A stretch of DNA of 12,720 nt from B3-G11 sp039714175 (lineage in GTDB: Bacteria > Actinomycetota > Acidimicrobiia > Spongiisociales > UBA5794). This document shows, one piece after another, positions 1 through 8,600 of the stretch. The notes under the pieces were generated by a model. That model had not been told where the DNA came from. It did no database searches and saw only the letters and a program-made list of their open reading frames with translations. Location: assembly GCA_039714175.1 (NCBI GenBank), contig JBDLJV010000053.1, positions 1-12,720 on the forward strand, in the 5' to 3' direction. Position numbers and translations under genes: made by a program. Within the stretch, counting starts at the first letter, position 1; each line of letters begins with the position of its first letter.

Positions 1-16
1 TAAGGAATTAAGAAAC

Positions 17-34
17 GACCCGCCCTGGCGGGTC
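17..34 (+). other. GC-rich hairpin before the first gene
   Basis: A perfect 7-bp inverted repeat (GACCCGC / GCGGGTC) has a 4-base loop and lies 13 bases before the purine-rich ribosome binding site of the first gene. It could be the terminator of a gene ending just left of the window, although no T-run follows it, or a leader hairpin of the first gene. The window begins too close to it to decide. Confidence 0.45.
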
Positions 35-57
35 CCCTGGAAGAAAGAGGAGAGGCA

Positions 58-753
58 ATGGCAGAACGACTCCGCAAGCTCGGAATCGTGATGATGGTTC
101 TGGGAGTGGTCTTCGCTGGCGTGGGCGTATACGCGCTGATGGAAGTGCAGGCGGGTAACAGTTCCCTGCAGGCCTTCAGTGAGGCCCAAGGCGTCATGTT
201 GTCCTACAACGATGACGGTGAGCTCATCGACCGTGGCCAGACGGAAGGAGCATTGGCCATCAGATCGCTGCTCGAGGACGATTGGGGATTCGCTGTGGAC
301 GAGGGCGACTTCGATCCGGCTGATCCACTCGTCAACACGGCAACGGAGTACATGTATCAGATGGCCACAATCGGCTATCACATCATGCACGGAACCCAGA
401 CCGTGGTCCTCACCGAGGACAAGGAGTACGAGGGAGAGGTATTCGCCGCAGGCACGTATGAGTTCGAGGTCGACGGTCGCTACTGGACCGACTTCAACCG
501 ATCGCACCCGATCGAGGGCCCGGCACGGAGCCAGGCTTGGAGCGGGACATCCCACGGCTTGTTCGGCGAACTCGGAGTTGGCACCGTCACGGCGTCGACA
601 CTCCAGCTCGCAAATGGTGTGGCGCTGCTCGTGTTCGGCCTGGGCATGACGATCCTGCTGCTCGGCGTCGGCCTGTACTGGGTCGCAAAGGGCAAGGAAG
701 ATGATCATCTTCCCGTCATGGCTGACACCAAACCGGAACCCGTAATCGTCTAG
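58..753 (+). CDS. Two-pass membrane protein of unknown function
   Basis: This is a 231-aa protein with no catalytic motif that I recognise. A hydrophobic segment at residues 8-28 follows a short basic N-terminus (MAERLRK) and reads as an uncleaved signal anchor. A second hydrophobic segment spans about 183-209 and is followed by a charged cytoplasmic tail (KGKEDD). The 150-residue middle part is acidic and polar, so it is probably extracytoplasmic. This two-helix plan with an outer domain reminds me of actinobacterial membrane proteins often mislabelled 'aromatic ring-opening dioxygenase LigA'; that is a memory of architecture, not a database match. The ATG at 58 is supported by AGGAG at 48-52 and by the membrane segment starting seven residues in. 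The gene stands alone, with a strong hairpin 15 bases after its stop. The reading frame is secure; the function is unknown. Confidence 0.88.
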   Translation: MAERLRKLGIVMMVLGVVFAGVGVYALMEVQAGNSSLQAFSEAQGVMLSYNDDGELIDRGQTEGALAIRSLLEDDWGFAVDEGDFDPADPLVNTATEYMYQMATIGYHIMHGTQTVVLTEDKEYEGEVFAAGTYEFEVDGRYWTDFNRSHPIEGPARSQAWSGTSHGLFGELGVGTVTASTLQLANGVALLVFGLGMTILLLGVGLYWVAKGKEDDHLPVMADTKPEPVIV

Positions 754-768
754 GCGGAGGTGGACTTG

Positions 769-798
769 GAGGGGAGGAGCCGGATGGCTCCTCCCCTC
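769..798 (+). terminator. 13-bp GC-rich terminator hairpin
   Basis: GAGGGGAGGAGCC and its exact reverse complement GGCTCCTCCCCTC flank a GGAT loop, giving a perfect 13-bp stem 15 bases after the stop of the membrane-protein gene. No T-run follows (ATCGCG), as in many actinobacterial terminators. The stem is symmetrical, so it could also stop transcripts leaving the giant operon on the minus strand. Confidence 0.75.
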
Positions 799-822
799 AT
801 CGCGTCCTGGTAGCCAAGGGGT

Positions 823-876
823 ATGAGCACCGTATCAGACTCCATGAATGGATTTCCGCCCGTCAACCCTGATTGA
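823..876 (+). CDS. Possible 17-codon mini-ORF, likely a remnant
   Basis: ATG at 823 opens a 17-codon frame (MSTVSDSMNGFPPVNPD) that ends at TGA 874-876, inside the -35 hexamer of the following promoter. Its first 12 bases with the preceding T (TATGAGCACCGT) are identical to the start of the MDMPI-type gene at 9691-9702, and AAGGGG lies just before it, although too close for an ideal Shine-Dalgarno. It may be a decayed start of the same gene family, or chance. I would not call it a functional gene. Confidence 0.2.
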   Translation: MSTVSDSMNGFPPVNPD

Positions 877-901
877 CAACACCAAGGCGCGGCGCGACAT
901 G
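873..901 (+). promoter_or_regulatory. Promoter of left leader copy
   Basis: A consensus -35 (TTGACA, 873-878) is followed by a 17-base spacer and GACATG (896-901). The same spacing and hexamers recur in the right copy (GACATT), while the spacer itself has diverged more than the flanks, so the hexamers look selected. The -10 is poor against TATAAT but fits the loose actinobacterial A-at-2 pattern. Transcription would start near 907, inside the first hairpin arm, and run toward the 3' end of the convergent giant operon. Confidence 0.55.
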
Positions 902-976
902 GGAGGACAGGGCTGCGACCGGCAGGGCGCTGCTGTCTCCCCTTCCGGCCTTCCGGCGCCACGGAGAGGGGGAGAT
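901..976 (+). ncRNA. Structured leader RNA, left copy
   Basis: Fold 1 pairs GGGAG (901-905) with CTCCC (937-941) and ACAG (907-910) with CTGT (933-936), with a bulged G906. An inner hairpin CTGC/GCAG (913-916/922-925) has the loop GACCG. Fold 2 is exclusive with it: CTCCCCTTCCG (937-947) pairs with CGGAG and GGGGAG (962-966, 969-974), covering the Shine-Dalgarno before ATG 977. The SD side differs in sequence from the right copy, yet the pairing is kept. This is a candidate translational switch or attenuator. I cannot match it to a named riboswitch family, and the start of the RNA is uncertain because the predicted start site falls a few bases inside fold 1. Confidence 0.5.
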
Positions 977-1039
977 ATGAGCGTCATCACCACATCACCC
1001 GCGCCAAGGCACATCTCCGCTACATCTGTCAGAGAATGA
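977..1039 (+). pseudogene. 20-codon ORF, truncated start of MDMPI-type gene
   Basis: ATG 977 follows GGGGGAG and opens a 20-codon frame (MSVITTSPAPRHISATSVRE). Residues 1-8 correspond codon for codon to the start of the intact gene at 9692 (MSTVTTSP). After that the similarity is lost, and the frame stops 10 bases inside the convergent 3' end of the 1538-aa gene. It has a promoter, leader and ribosome binding site but no body. The likeliest reading is a gene start left over from a duplication or insertion. An alternative is a genuine leader peptide or short regulatory transcript antisense to the end of the giant operon. Confidence 0.5.
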
Positions 1040-4000
1040 TTTCGTCCGCGTAGACCAGCCTGCGCTCCCACTCTCGCTCTCCCCGCTTTCCGAGGTCGGC
1101 GCGGTCACCGAGGAGCTGCTCCCACTCCTCAATCGTGACCCGCCACTCCGATTGACTGCCCGGCTTGGCGAGCGGGATGTCCTCGGATGCTGCCAACTCG
1201 CCCACCCACGCAGCCTCGGCATCCGTCTTGCCGATGCCACGGACGTCGAGTTCCACAGTGTCGATCGTGTCCCAACCGAGATCGGTCGGCACATTCGGGT
1301 CCAACTTCTGAAGGCGGGCCACTACTCGGCGGTTCCGTCTGATGCTTTCCGGAGCAGAGGTGCGCGGTGGCGGGAAGGGCTCTTCCTCACTGCCACCGCG
1401 TGTCCCGATCGGTCCGCTGACGACGACGCGGACATGGCGCACATCCGTCCTCGACACGCTCGCTGTCCTTTCAGGCATCAGCTGCACGAAGTCACACTTG
1501 ACGGGTTTGGACAGATGACATCCGTCGATGCTGTCCGGCTGGTACCGAGCAACGGAGAGACGAACGAACGGCCAGAACTTGTCACCCGGGTCGATGGCAA
1601 CATCGACGTACCACAGCTGCCGTTCTTCGTTGTACTGCGGTCGGTACCCGAGGACGGTGACCATCGGCGCGCCTTTCACGACTGCGTACGGCATGGACAC
1701 CGGAGGCGCAGTTGGTCTTGCATCGTTCGGGCGGTCGGTCAATCCGGCGGCACGGATCATGTTGTCGAACCCGACAAACATGCCTCGCGACGCCACCTCG
1801 CGCGATCGCCAGATGGGGTCCGCGCCCCACTGGCTCACGACAGCTTCCATTCCGGAGTCCGCTCCGAACGGTGCCAACAGCACCGCCAGGAGCTCTCCCT
1901 CGCCGGACGAGTACCACGGGCGATTCAGATAGATCCGGACGCCCGGCCGACGACTCCTTCGCACGGCCACGGGTTGCTCGGGCTCGGTGCCTACGTCCCA
2001 TCGCATCAGTGGGATGACCGAGTGGATGATCGGTGCCGCGGGAACCGCTGAACTCGGGACGGACACGGCGACGCTGCGGCCGACGACACTCTGTCCATCG
2101 TCGCCGTCGACACCGTTCACAGTGTCCGGAGCGAGACTCTCGGTCTCGAAGTACTCGCGGTAGCGCGTCGCAGAACGGAACCGGTAGGTGACGTTCCTGT
2201 GCTTCGTGTCCCCCCATTGATGGACGGCTCGATGGAGCCACACAGGACCGAATCCCGGAATGGTGATCGGCGCGTCGGCCGGAAGTGACGCAGCCAGGAT
2301 CGCGAGATCCTCCTCCGGTCGGATCACCGAGGTGAAACCGACGCCGTCCATGTCCGTCACCTCCGGAACGGGCAGTGTCAGATCGTCGGTGTATTCGTCC
2401 CATGTCGCCTCGGCGGTGATCATCTCCGTACTGGGACCGTGCACCTCGACGCTCCCCGTCAGCGCGGCATCGGTCGATGCCTTGGGGCGCACTGCCTTGA
2501 GCGCCGTGGTGTGCGGTGCCTCCAACGGCCTCGGTACGGCGTGAACCAGTGTTACGTCGTCCGCAGGTGTGAACATCCACAGCCAGCCGTCGGCAACCGC
2601 CTCAGCCACGACATCGGAGGTGCGGATCGCCTCGGGCAGCGATCTCCAGAACCCGAACAGGTCGAGATCGTCACGTCCAAGCGAGGAGGAGAGCCTGAAT
2701 CTCTGGACGTCTCCGGGCGGCAGTCCCATGCGCAGGACATGGTTGTCAAGACTGCCGATCAGGTCGTCTGCGTCCTCGAGGACGATCCTGAATGACGTCG
2801 TATCCGGCCAGGTTCCGCCGTACACAGCAGTGAATCCCTCGGTCCCGAACGGGAACACCAGTTGCCGATCCCGCCCGGCATCCGGGAACACCAACGAGAT
2901 ACCTCTGGCTGCCGGGTCGGGGAGATATGGCACTCTGACCCGATTGGTGTCATGGATGACGTACTGGCCGGGCGCCGGGGGCTCTCCCGGGGCCAGCGGC
3001 AGGGTCTTCGGCTCGGCATGGGGCACCGGGGCATCGATGACCAGCGACACGCCCGGTTGGTTCAAGTGCTGCTGGGGATCTGTGAGCTTCGGCACAGTGA
3101 GATCGAAAAGCGTTCCGGATTCCCGCATGGCGACGGCCAGAAGGCGCTTGTGATCGCTCGCACGGGTCGACCCGATCGCCTTGTCGAAGCTCCCATGGAG
3201 CTCGGCTTCGCTCTGGCTCGTCTTCGGCGGCAGGAAGTGCCGCTCAGATGTGACTCGGTACGTAGCGTGGGAGGAGGCGTAGTCGGTCGGCGGGGTGACG
3301 ATGACATCGAGCGTGTCCGGGTCCTGGGACACACCTGAACGGATCACGAGCTGCAGGAGCGATTCGCCCGCGGAATTCGCGTGTCGGGACACAACCGTCG
3401 GGGGTTGGACGGGCTCCCACCGCAGGAAGGGCTTGAGGGCGGTCACGCACTGGCTCTCGCGTTCGGCGAGCTCGGGCAGAGGATCAATGCCTCCCGCAAT
3501 GACTCCTGGATCGATCCTTCCCGGTTCGACGATCAGCGGCGTGTCGGTGTCCAGGATCAGCTCCTCGAACGCGCGCCCGACAAGGGAAGCCCTGTCGACA
3601 GCTGCGATCCGCTCTGCTCGACCCATCCGGGTGAGAGGCTCGGTCCTCCTCGCCGCAAGGCGCGACAGGACCTCGGAACCTACGGCACCGTCTGCCGCGA
3701 TCTCCTCCACCGAGACCCGTGCAGGTTCCGCCGTGTCGCTCGCCTCAGACCTCCGGCGAATGACGGATGCGGCCGCCACACTCCGCAGATCGGTTTCGAG
3801 TCCGGCAATGGCGCTCGGCGACGTCGGACCGCTGACGAGGTTGGCAACCAGGCTCGCGACGCTGGGAGACACCGGAGGCGGAGGACCGAGACTATGCGGC
3901 CTCGAGTTGCCCGCAAGGTCGACAGCCCACACCCGGAACGCATAGGAACGGCCGTAGCGAAGTCGTGGCAAGCTCCCCTGCTCAGCCTCAGTGTGGAAGA

Positions 4001-5645
4001 CGATCGGCGTAATGGGGTCAGGATCAGCCTTCGTTTCCTCAACGATCTCATCGGTCTCCGGATCTGCCTCGAGTTCCTCCGGAGTTGCGCGCCGAATTCG
4101 TTTTCCCGGTCGCGGCGCCGACAAGCTCCAGCCACCCCAGCTGAACATGCCCTCGTGGACGTGGATCGGAGAATCGACAACGTCCGACGTCTCCGACGCG
4201 GTCGTCGTCTGGACGAAACCTTCATCGCTCACTCCGGACAGGACGAGTCCGTGGTTGACGACATCCGCATCGACGACCCTCGCGTGGAGCGTGAACCACT
4301 CACCAGCGGTGTCGTCGTAGACCTCCAGGCGGTAGCCCTGGATGACGTCCTCCGAGGACAACAGCGGATCGAAACCGTTCAGAATCGCTTGACCGATCTG
4401 GCTCTGCGCCGCCATGCGGTCCTGGGTCTCGAGTGCTCTGAGGCGCTTCGCGATCGTAAAGCCACCCGTCCGGTGCGCTGGTGTTGCCGTGTTGACGTCA
4501 GGACCGGTGCCCTCCTGCTTCGGGGCCTTCCGAGGACCTACCGTGAGCAGGGCTGTCTCGCCCGGCCCGGACGAAGCGACCGTCGACGGTGTTATCGCCA
4601 GCAGTCGCGGCAACGTCCACATGAATTGATCGGTCTTGAGCGCGGCACCATCGGCGTCCATGTCGAGCACAGCGAACCGGCCGGTGTCACCGACACACAG
4701 CATTCCTGCAACCCACTGATCGGTATCGCCCACGGTGACCATGTCTTCGTCAACGACTTCGCATCGCGTCCTCGTTGTCATACTCGAAAGCCCGGTGTCG
4801 AGGACAACGCTGGCGGACAGCCAGTCACTCATCGCAAGCAGCGAGAGATCGACAACCTTGAGATCGATCACCAATCCCAGCTTGCGCAGGATTCCTGGGT
4901 GGTCGCCCAGCAGTGACACTCTCTCGTGGAAGTCAGGCTCCGGCCGGGGAAGCGGCGGTCGCACGGCGCCAGCTATTGGCCGCTCCCTGTGCGCAACCGT
5001 GGATTCGGGTCGGTCGTAGAACCTCCGGGCACGGTGGAGCTCGAGGAACGCCTTGTCCAATCCGCGCGCTCCGGACAATCCCTCTTCCACCTGCTCGAGT
5101 GACACGGTCCTGCCGCTGATACTCGGTTCACCGATGCGCCTGTCTTGTATGGCGGTGTTGATGCGCTCGTCGTACTCCGACAGATCATCGGGCAGTTCGA
5201 TGTGCGAATCCACGGCAGCTACGAGCGGGTCCTTCTGCCTGTCGGGGACACCAGGGATCGTCGGATTGGCAGCCATTGCCACTGCGGAGATCAGCTTCGC
5301 GGTGTCATGAACCTCGGCGGCGCGGAACGTGCGCCAGTAGCGGTTGGACCAATCCGGCGCCTCGGGGTTCCTCACAGGCGTGTCGGACGGGAAGATGGCG
5401 CTCCATGCAGCAGGGTCGAGCTCGCCGAGGAGCGGCTCCGCCTCGATGAGCCCCGATTGGTTCCGCAACTCGAAGGATGCTGAGGTGAGATGATTCGTCC
5501 AGTCGAGGAACGTCTCGAACGCCTCCAGCATCTCCCCGGCCCCCGTTGGGATGAGACGGGGTGAGATGAACAATGACACGTGGAACTCAGAATCGTCATC
5601 CCTGCTGTAGGGAAGCGCCACGACGGTGAAACGTTCTTGTGTCAT
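1029..5645 (-). CDS. Giant beta-rich protein of unknown function (1538 aa)
   Basis: This is the second gene of the giant operon. It starts one base after the stop of the upstream gene (TGA-G-ATG), so translation is almost surely coupled. There is no signal peptide, transmembrane span or known catalytic motif. The sequence is rich in short predicted beta stretches and prolines. Residues about 547-582 (PIVFHTEA to RVWAVDLAGN) resemble the closing strands of a fibronectin type III-like domain. Residues 526-546 are strongly acidic. Blocks that look like conserved family signatures are FHVSLFISPRLIP (21-33), LLGDHPGILRKLGLVIDL (245-262), GDTKHRNVTYRF (1145-1156), RIYLNRPWYSSGEGELLAVL (1237-1256) and FWPFVRLSVARYQP (1357-1370). 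The C-terminus is charged. It is probably a structural or binding partner of the 1265-aa protein, but this is inferred from coupling only. The frame is certain; the function is unknown. Confidence 0.92.
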   Translation of the reverse strand: MTQERFTVVALPYSRDDDSEFHVSLFISPRLIPTGAGEMLEAFETFLDWTNHLTSASFELRNQSGLIEAEPLLGELDPAAWSAIFPSDTPVRNPEAPDWSNRYWRTFRAAEVHDTAKLISAVAMAANPTIPGVPDRQKDPLVAAVDSHIELPDDLSEYDERINTAIQDRRIGEPSISGRTVSLEQVEEGLSGARGLDKAFLELHRARRFYDRPESTVAHRERPIAGAVRPPLPRPEPDFHERVSLLGDHPGILRKLGLVIDLKVVDLSLLAMSDWLSASVVLDTGLSSMTTRTRCEVVDEDMVTVGDTDQWVAGMLCVGDTGRFAVLDMDADGAALKTDQFMWTLPRLLAITPSTVASSGPGETALLTVGPRKAPKQEGTGPDVNTATPAHRTGGFTIAKRLRALETQDRMAAQSQIGQAILNGFDPLLSSEDVIQGYRLEVYDDTAGEWFTLHARVVDADVVNHGLVLSGVSDEGFVQTTTASETSDVVDSPIHVHEGMFSWGGWSLSAPRPGKRIRRATPEELEADPETDEIVEETKADPDPITPIVFHTEAEQGSLPRLRYGRSYAFRVWAVDLAGNSRPHSLGPPPPVSPSVASLVANLVSGPTSPSAIAGLETDLRSVAAASVIRRRSEASDTAEPARVSVEEIAADGAVGSEVLSRLAARRTEPLTRMGRAERIAAVDRASLVGRAFEELILDTDTPLIVEPGRIDPGVIAGGIDPLPELAERESQCVTALKPFLRWEPVQPPTVVSRHANSAGESLLQLVIRSGVSQDPDTLDVIVTPPTDYASSHATYRVTSERHFLPPKTSQSEAELHGSFDKAIGSTRASDHKRLLAVAMRESGTLFDLTVPKLTDPQQHLNQPGVSLVIDAPVPHAEPKTLPLAPGEPPAPGQYVIHDTNRVRVPYLPDPAARGISLVFPDAGRDRQLVFPFGTEGFTAVYGGTWPDTTSFRIVLEDADDLIGSLDNHVLRMGLPPGDVQRFRLSSSLGRDDLDLFGFWRSLPEAIRTSDVVAEAVADGWLWMFTPADDVTLVHAVPRPLEAPHTTALKAVRPKASTDAALTGSVEVHGPSTEMITAEATWDEYTDDLTLPVPEVTDMDGVGFTSVIRPEEDLAILAASLPADAPITIPGFGPVWLHRAVHQWGDTKHRNVTYRFRSATRYREYFETESLAPDTVNGVDGDDGQSVVGRSVAVSVPSSAVPAAPIIHSVIPLMRWDVGTEPEQPVAVRRSRRPGVRIYLNRPWYSSGEGELLAVLLAPFGADSGMEAVVSQWGADPIWRSREVASRGMFVGFDNMIRAAGLTDRPNDARPTAPPVSMPYAVVKGAPMVTVLGYRPQYNEERQLWYVDVAIDPGDKFWPFVRLSVARYQPDSIDGCHLSKPVKCDFVQLMPERTASVSRTDVRHVRVVVSGPIGTRGGSEEEPFPPPRTSAPESIRRNRRVVARLQKLDPNVPTDLGWDTIDTVELDVRGIGKTDAEAAWVGELAASEDIPLAKPGSQSEWRVTIEEWEQLLGDRADLGKRGEREWERRLVYADEIIL

Positions 5646-5646
5646 C

Positions 5647-8600
5647 TCATGACCCCGCGAAAGCTAGGCAGTACTGTGACCAGGCTGGCGATGTGCCGTC
5701 GTCTTCGACCATCACATCAATGAAGTTGGGATCTCCGTTCGATCCCGCGAACTGACGCTCTGCTTCGATCGTCACCGATGCTGAGAAGAACAGGACCTCC
5801 ACCTTGATGGTCAGCCTCGCCTTGCCGACCATCTTCCCTGTGTCGAAGTCGTAGTTGAGCTCGAGGTACAGCTCGATCGACGCCGAGATCAGCCCGAGGA
5901 CGTCGACCTCGCCACGGAGTCGGAAGTACCCGGCAAGCGCTCCTCCGTCTCCCTCGAGCCGCATGTATATGCCGAGCATTGCCGAGATGGATCCGGATGC
6001 GACACCGAAGTCGACCGCGAGGATCGCCCCGGCCTCGAGGCTGAGCTCGAGGACGACGAGACCCTTCGGTGACAGGCGGAGACCGAAGAAGCCGCCACCG
6101 CCGATGAACGACACGGCAAGAACGAATGGTCGTTCTCTCGTGCAGAAGCTGAATCCGACGGTGACCGTCTCCCCAAGGAACGGCACCTGGACATCGGCAC
6201 CGAGGGAGAGGTTCGACATGTTGAAGACGCCGACTGCAACATTCGGGAGATCGATCGTGAAACCGGCAGTGAGCCCTGCCGCTGTGACGTCGAGATACGG
6301 AGGGTCGGAGAATCCGTCGAATGGGATGAGCTCCTTGAGCACCTCGATGAAACCGAGCAAGCCAAGGAACTCGATGTCGTTGAGGACGACATCGACCTCG
6401 GCCTTTCCCGACGAACCTGCGTTGAACGACAGGTGGTCGAACTTGAAGGCGACGAGCTCAGTCCCCGGCAGCAGGATCAGCGAGAAGTCCTTCAGCTCGG
6501 CGAGGGCTTCGACGCCGACGTCGCCCTTGCCGCTAACACGACCCTCGACGGCGATCACGAGACTCCGCTCGGTGAGTTTGAGCACCGGGTCGGCCTCACT
6601 GGGCCACGACTCGAGCTTGGGAACCCACTCGTAGCGGTACGAGAACTGTGCGTTGCTGCCGGCCAGCCCGTTGACGAAGCGCACGATCTCGTCGATCAGA
6701 TCGACCGCATCGAGAACCTGCCTGAGCACACGTGCAAGAGATTCAAGCTGTTTGCGAACGAGCGGCGGAAGGAGTGGGGCGACGTTTGGGACCTCGTTGA
6801 GCGCTGTCGACAGCGCGGTGAGCGGGTTCGCCAGTGCGTTTTGGACCTCGGTCTCGGTTGCATCCAGGAGACCGGTGAGTTCGTTGAGGATGTCATCTAC
6901 TGCGTTCGATACCAGGTTGTCGAGGTTCTGAGCGGCAGCGAGCGCCGCCTGCGCCTGGTTCTGAAGGTCTGCTGTCTTGCCCTGTGCACGCGTGACGAGC
7001 TTGTCCGCTTCGACAACGGCATCCTGCACGGTCTTCTTGGCACGCTCGAGGTCGGCGATGAACGCCTCGATGCGCCCAAGCGTGTCCGAGACGACCGATG
7101 GTGCGTCGCTGAGGTCGACCCCAATGGTTTTGAGCAGGTCCACCAGATCCACGAGCCCGAACAGCTTCGGTGCAACACCAGAGAGGAACGCGAGCGGATC
7201 AAATGTCTCATCGGCGACGTTGACAAGGTCGTTGACGACACCTTGAGCCCGCGACAGACCTGCCACCGTGAGATCGGGCTGGATGAAGCCGCCGGCCTTG
7301 TCGCTGCCTGAGCTGCTCTGAGCGCCGAACGACAGTGCCTCGGCGCTCAGGAGTTCCGCCCATACCTCGCCCTTGTTGCCGGCACCATCGAATCCCTCAC
7401 TGAGGTACGTGTCGAAGTATTTGATCGTGACGGATCCGACAGATGACAGCCGCTCCACCGCGTCGATCGTGATGTCGGCATCGACCATCGTCGGCGTTGA
7501 CCCTCCGATGTGAGCCTCAGCATCGAACGTGAACCGCGCGGTCGGAGCGATCGTGTCTCCACCTTTGGACGCCGGAGCGAACGCGACCTGCTGGCCGTCG
7601 GCGAACACGACATCGAACGGACTATGGGTCGCTTGGATCGTGGTTGTCGTGTCGAAGTGCTCAGCAACCCACGTGAGAGGCGTGGTCAGCTTCACTTCCC
7701 TGTCCTCGTGGTCGCGACAGTGAAGGATGAACGCGAACGGCGTGTTGTCAACCTTCGGCATGAAGGCCGAGTTCTGTAGGTCGCCCGGGTCGGGGTTCAA
7801 CGTGGGCGTGACGATCGGCGATATGCGCACCTCGGTGAACGGAAGATCCGATTGATGGAAACTCTTCACCGGCTCCTTGACGACGAGGAACTTGCGTTGA
7901 TAGAGCCCGGCCACCGAGTTCGACGCAGTCTTCATCTTCCGCTCTGTGAGCTTGACGAGGCTGGCTCTGTGCCCGAACGGCCAGAGGTATCCCGGGTATA
8001 CGACCTTGACGAACTGGTCCCGACCCATGGGCGCGATGTGATCCCATGACTCGATGGAGGACATCTCAGGATCTGCCTCCGAGTAGGGAAGGGTCGTCCA
8101 CTTCCCGTGAAGATCGAGCCACGCGCCGACCGAGGAGAGATACAGGCGGCGGGCCTCCACAGCATCCGGATGAATCGGCTCGTTGCCGTCCCCAAGCCAT
8201 GTCTCGGCGCTCTGCCGGACGATCATGTGTCGATCGGCGCCATCGAGGGATGAGCGGAACGGCAGATCTGCGTGCGGTGGCACGAACTCCTGCCGCCAGT
8301 TCATCGCCTCCCGGTCGCGGGCCCAAATCCCACGAATGGCTCGCTGATACGACGACACCTGATCGATCGTCACAGTGTCGTCCTCGTCGACGCTGCGCAC
8401 CCCGAGGCGGGAGTGCCACAGCTCAACGCGGCGTTCTGCTGATCCCGTGTCCTGTTGTCCCTCTTGCTCCTCGTGCTCGGTGTCGGTCGGTGCCGCTACG
8501 GGCGTCGTGGCATGTGCCCATCCGCCGAGCGCGCTGGGGCTGATGATGAGGCGGTAGGGAGCCTCGATGGCAGTTTCGAACTGCCGCGGTTCCCGACTCA

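Larger units (their letters stand above)
869..1000 (+). repeat. Left copy of promoter-leader-start repeat
   Basis: This 132-bp segment matches 9592-9715 on the same strand. The match begins at CTGATTGACA, includes a 28-base identical core (901-928) and a 19-base identical block (931-949), and ends after the eighth codon of a short ORF. The left copy carries a tandem duplication of CTTCCGGC at 942-957, one extra base before the start codon, and lacks one T at the -10 region compared with the right copy. Together the two copies bracket the giant two-gene operon. I see no short terminal inverted repeats or target duplications that would mark a transposon. Confidence 0.9.

Noticed and set aside
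1152..2051. 299-codon plus-strand frame
   Set aside because: This is another GC-driven antisense shadow of the giant gene, with low-complexity Arg/His-rich composition and no domain.
3381..4916. 511-codon open frame on the plus strand inside the 1538-aa gene
   Set aside because: It is antisense to a longer, better-supported frame. Its residues are rich in arginine and look like the high-GC mirror of a real gene, and no ribosome binding site decides its start.
6655..7227. Coiled-coil region as evidence for a phage tape-measure or injection-system protein
   Set aside because: No sheath, tube, baseplate or AAA assembly gene is nearby, and alanine-rich helices alone are not specific.
6433..7311. 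292-codon plus-strand frame inside the 1265-aa gene
   Set aside because: It mirrors the helical region of the real gene. There is no promoter or ribosome binding site, and the opposite strand is clearly coding.
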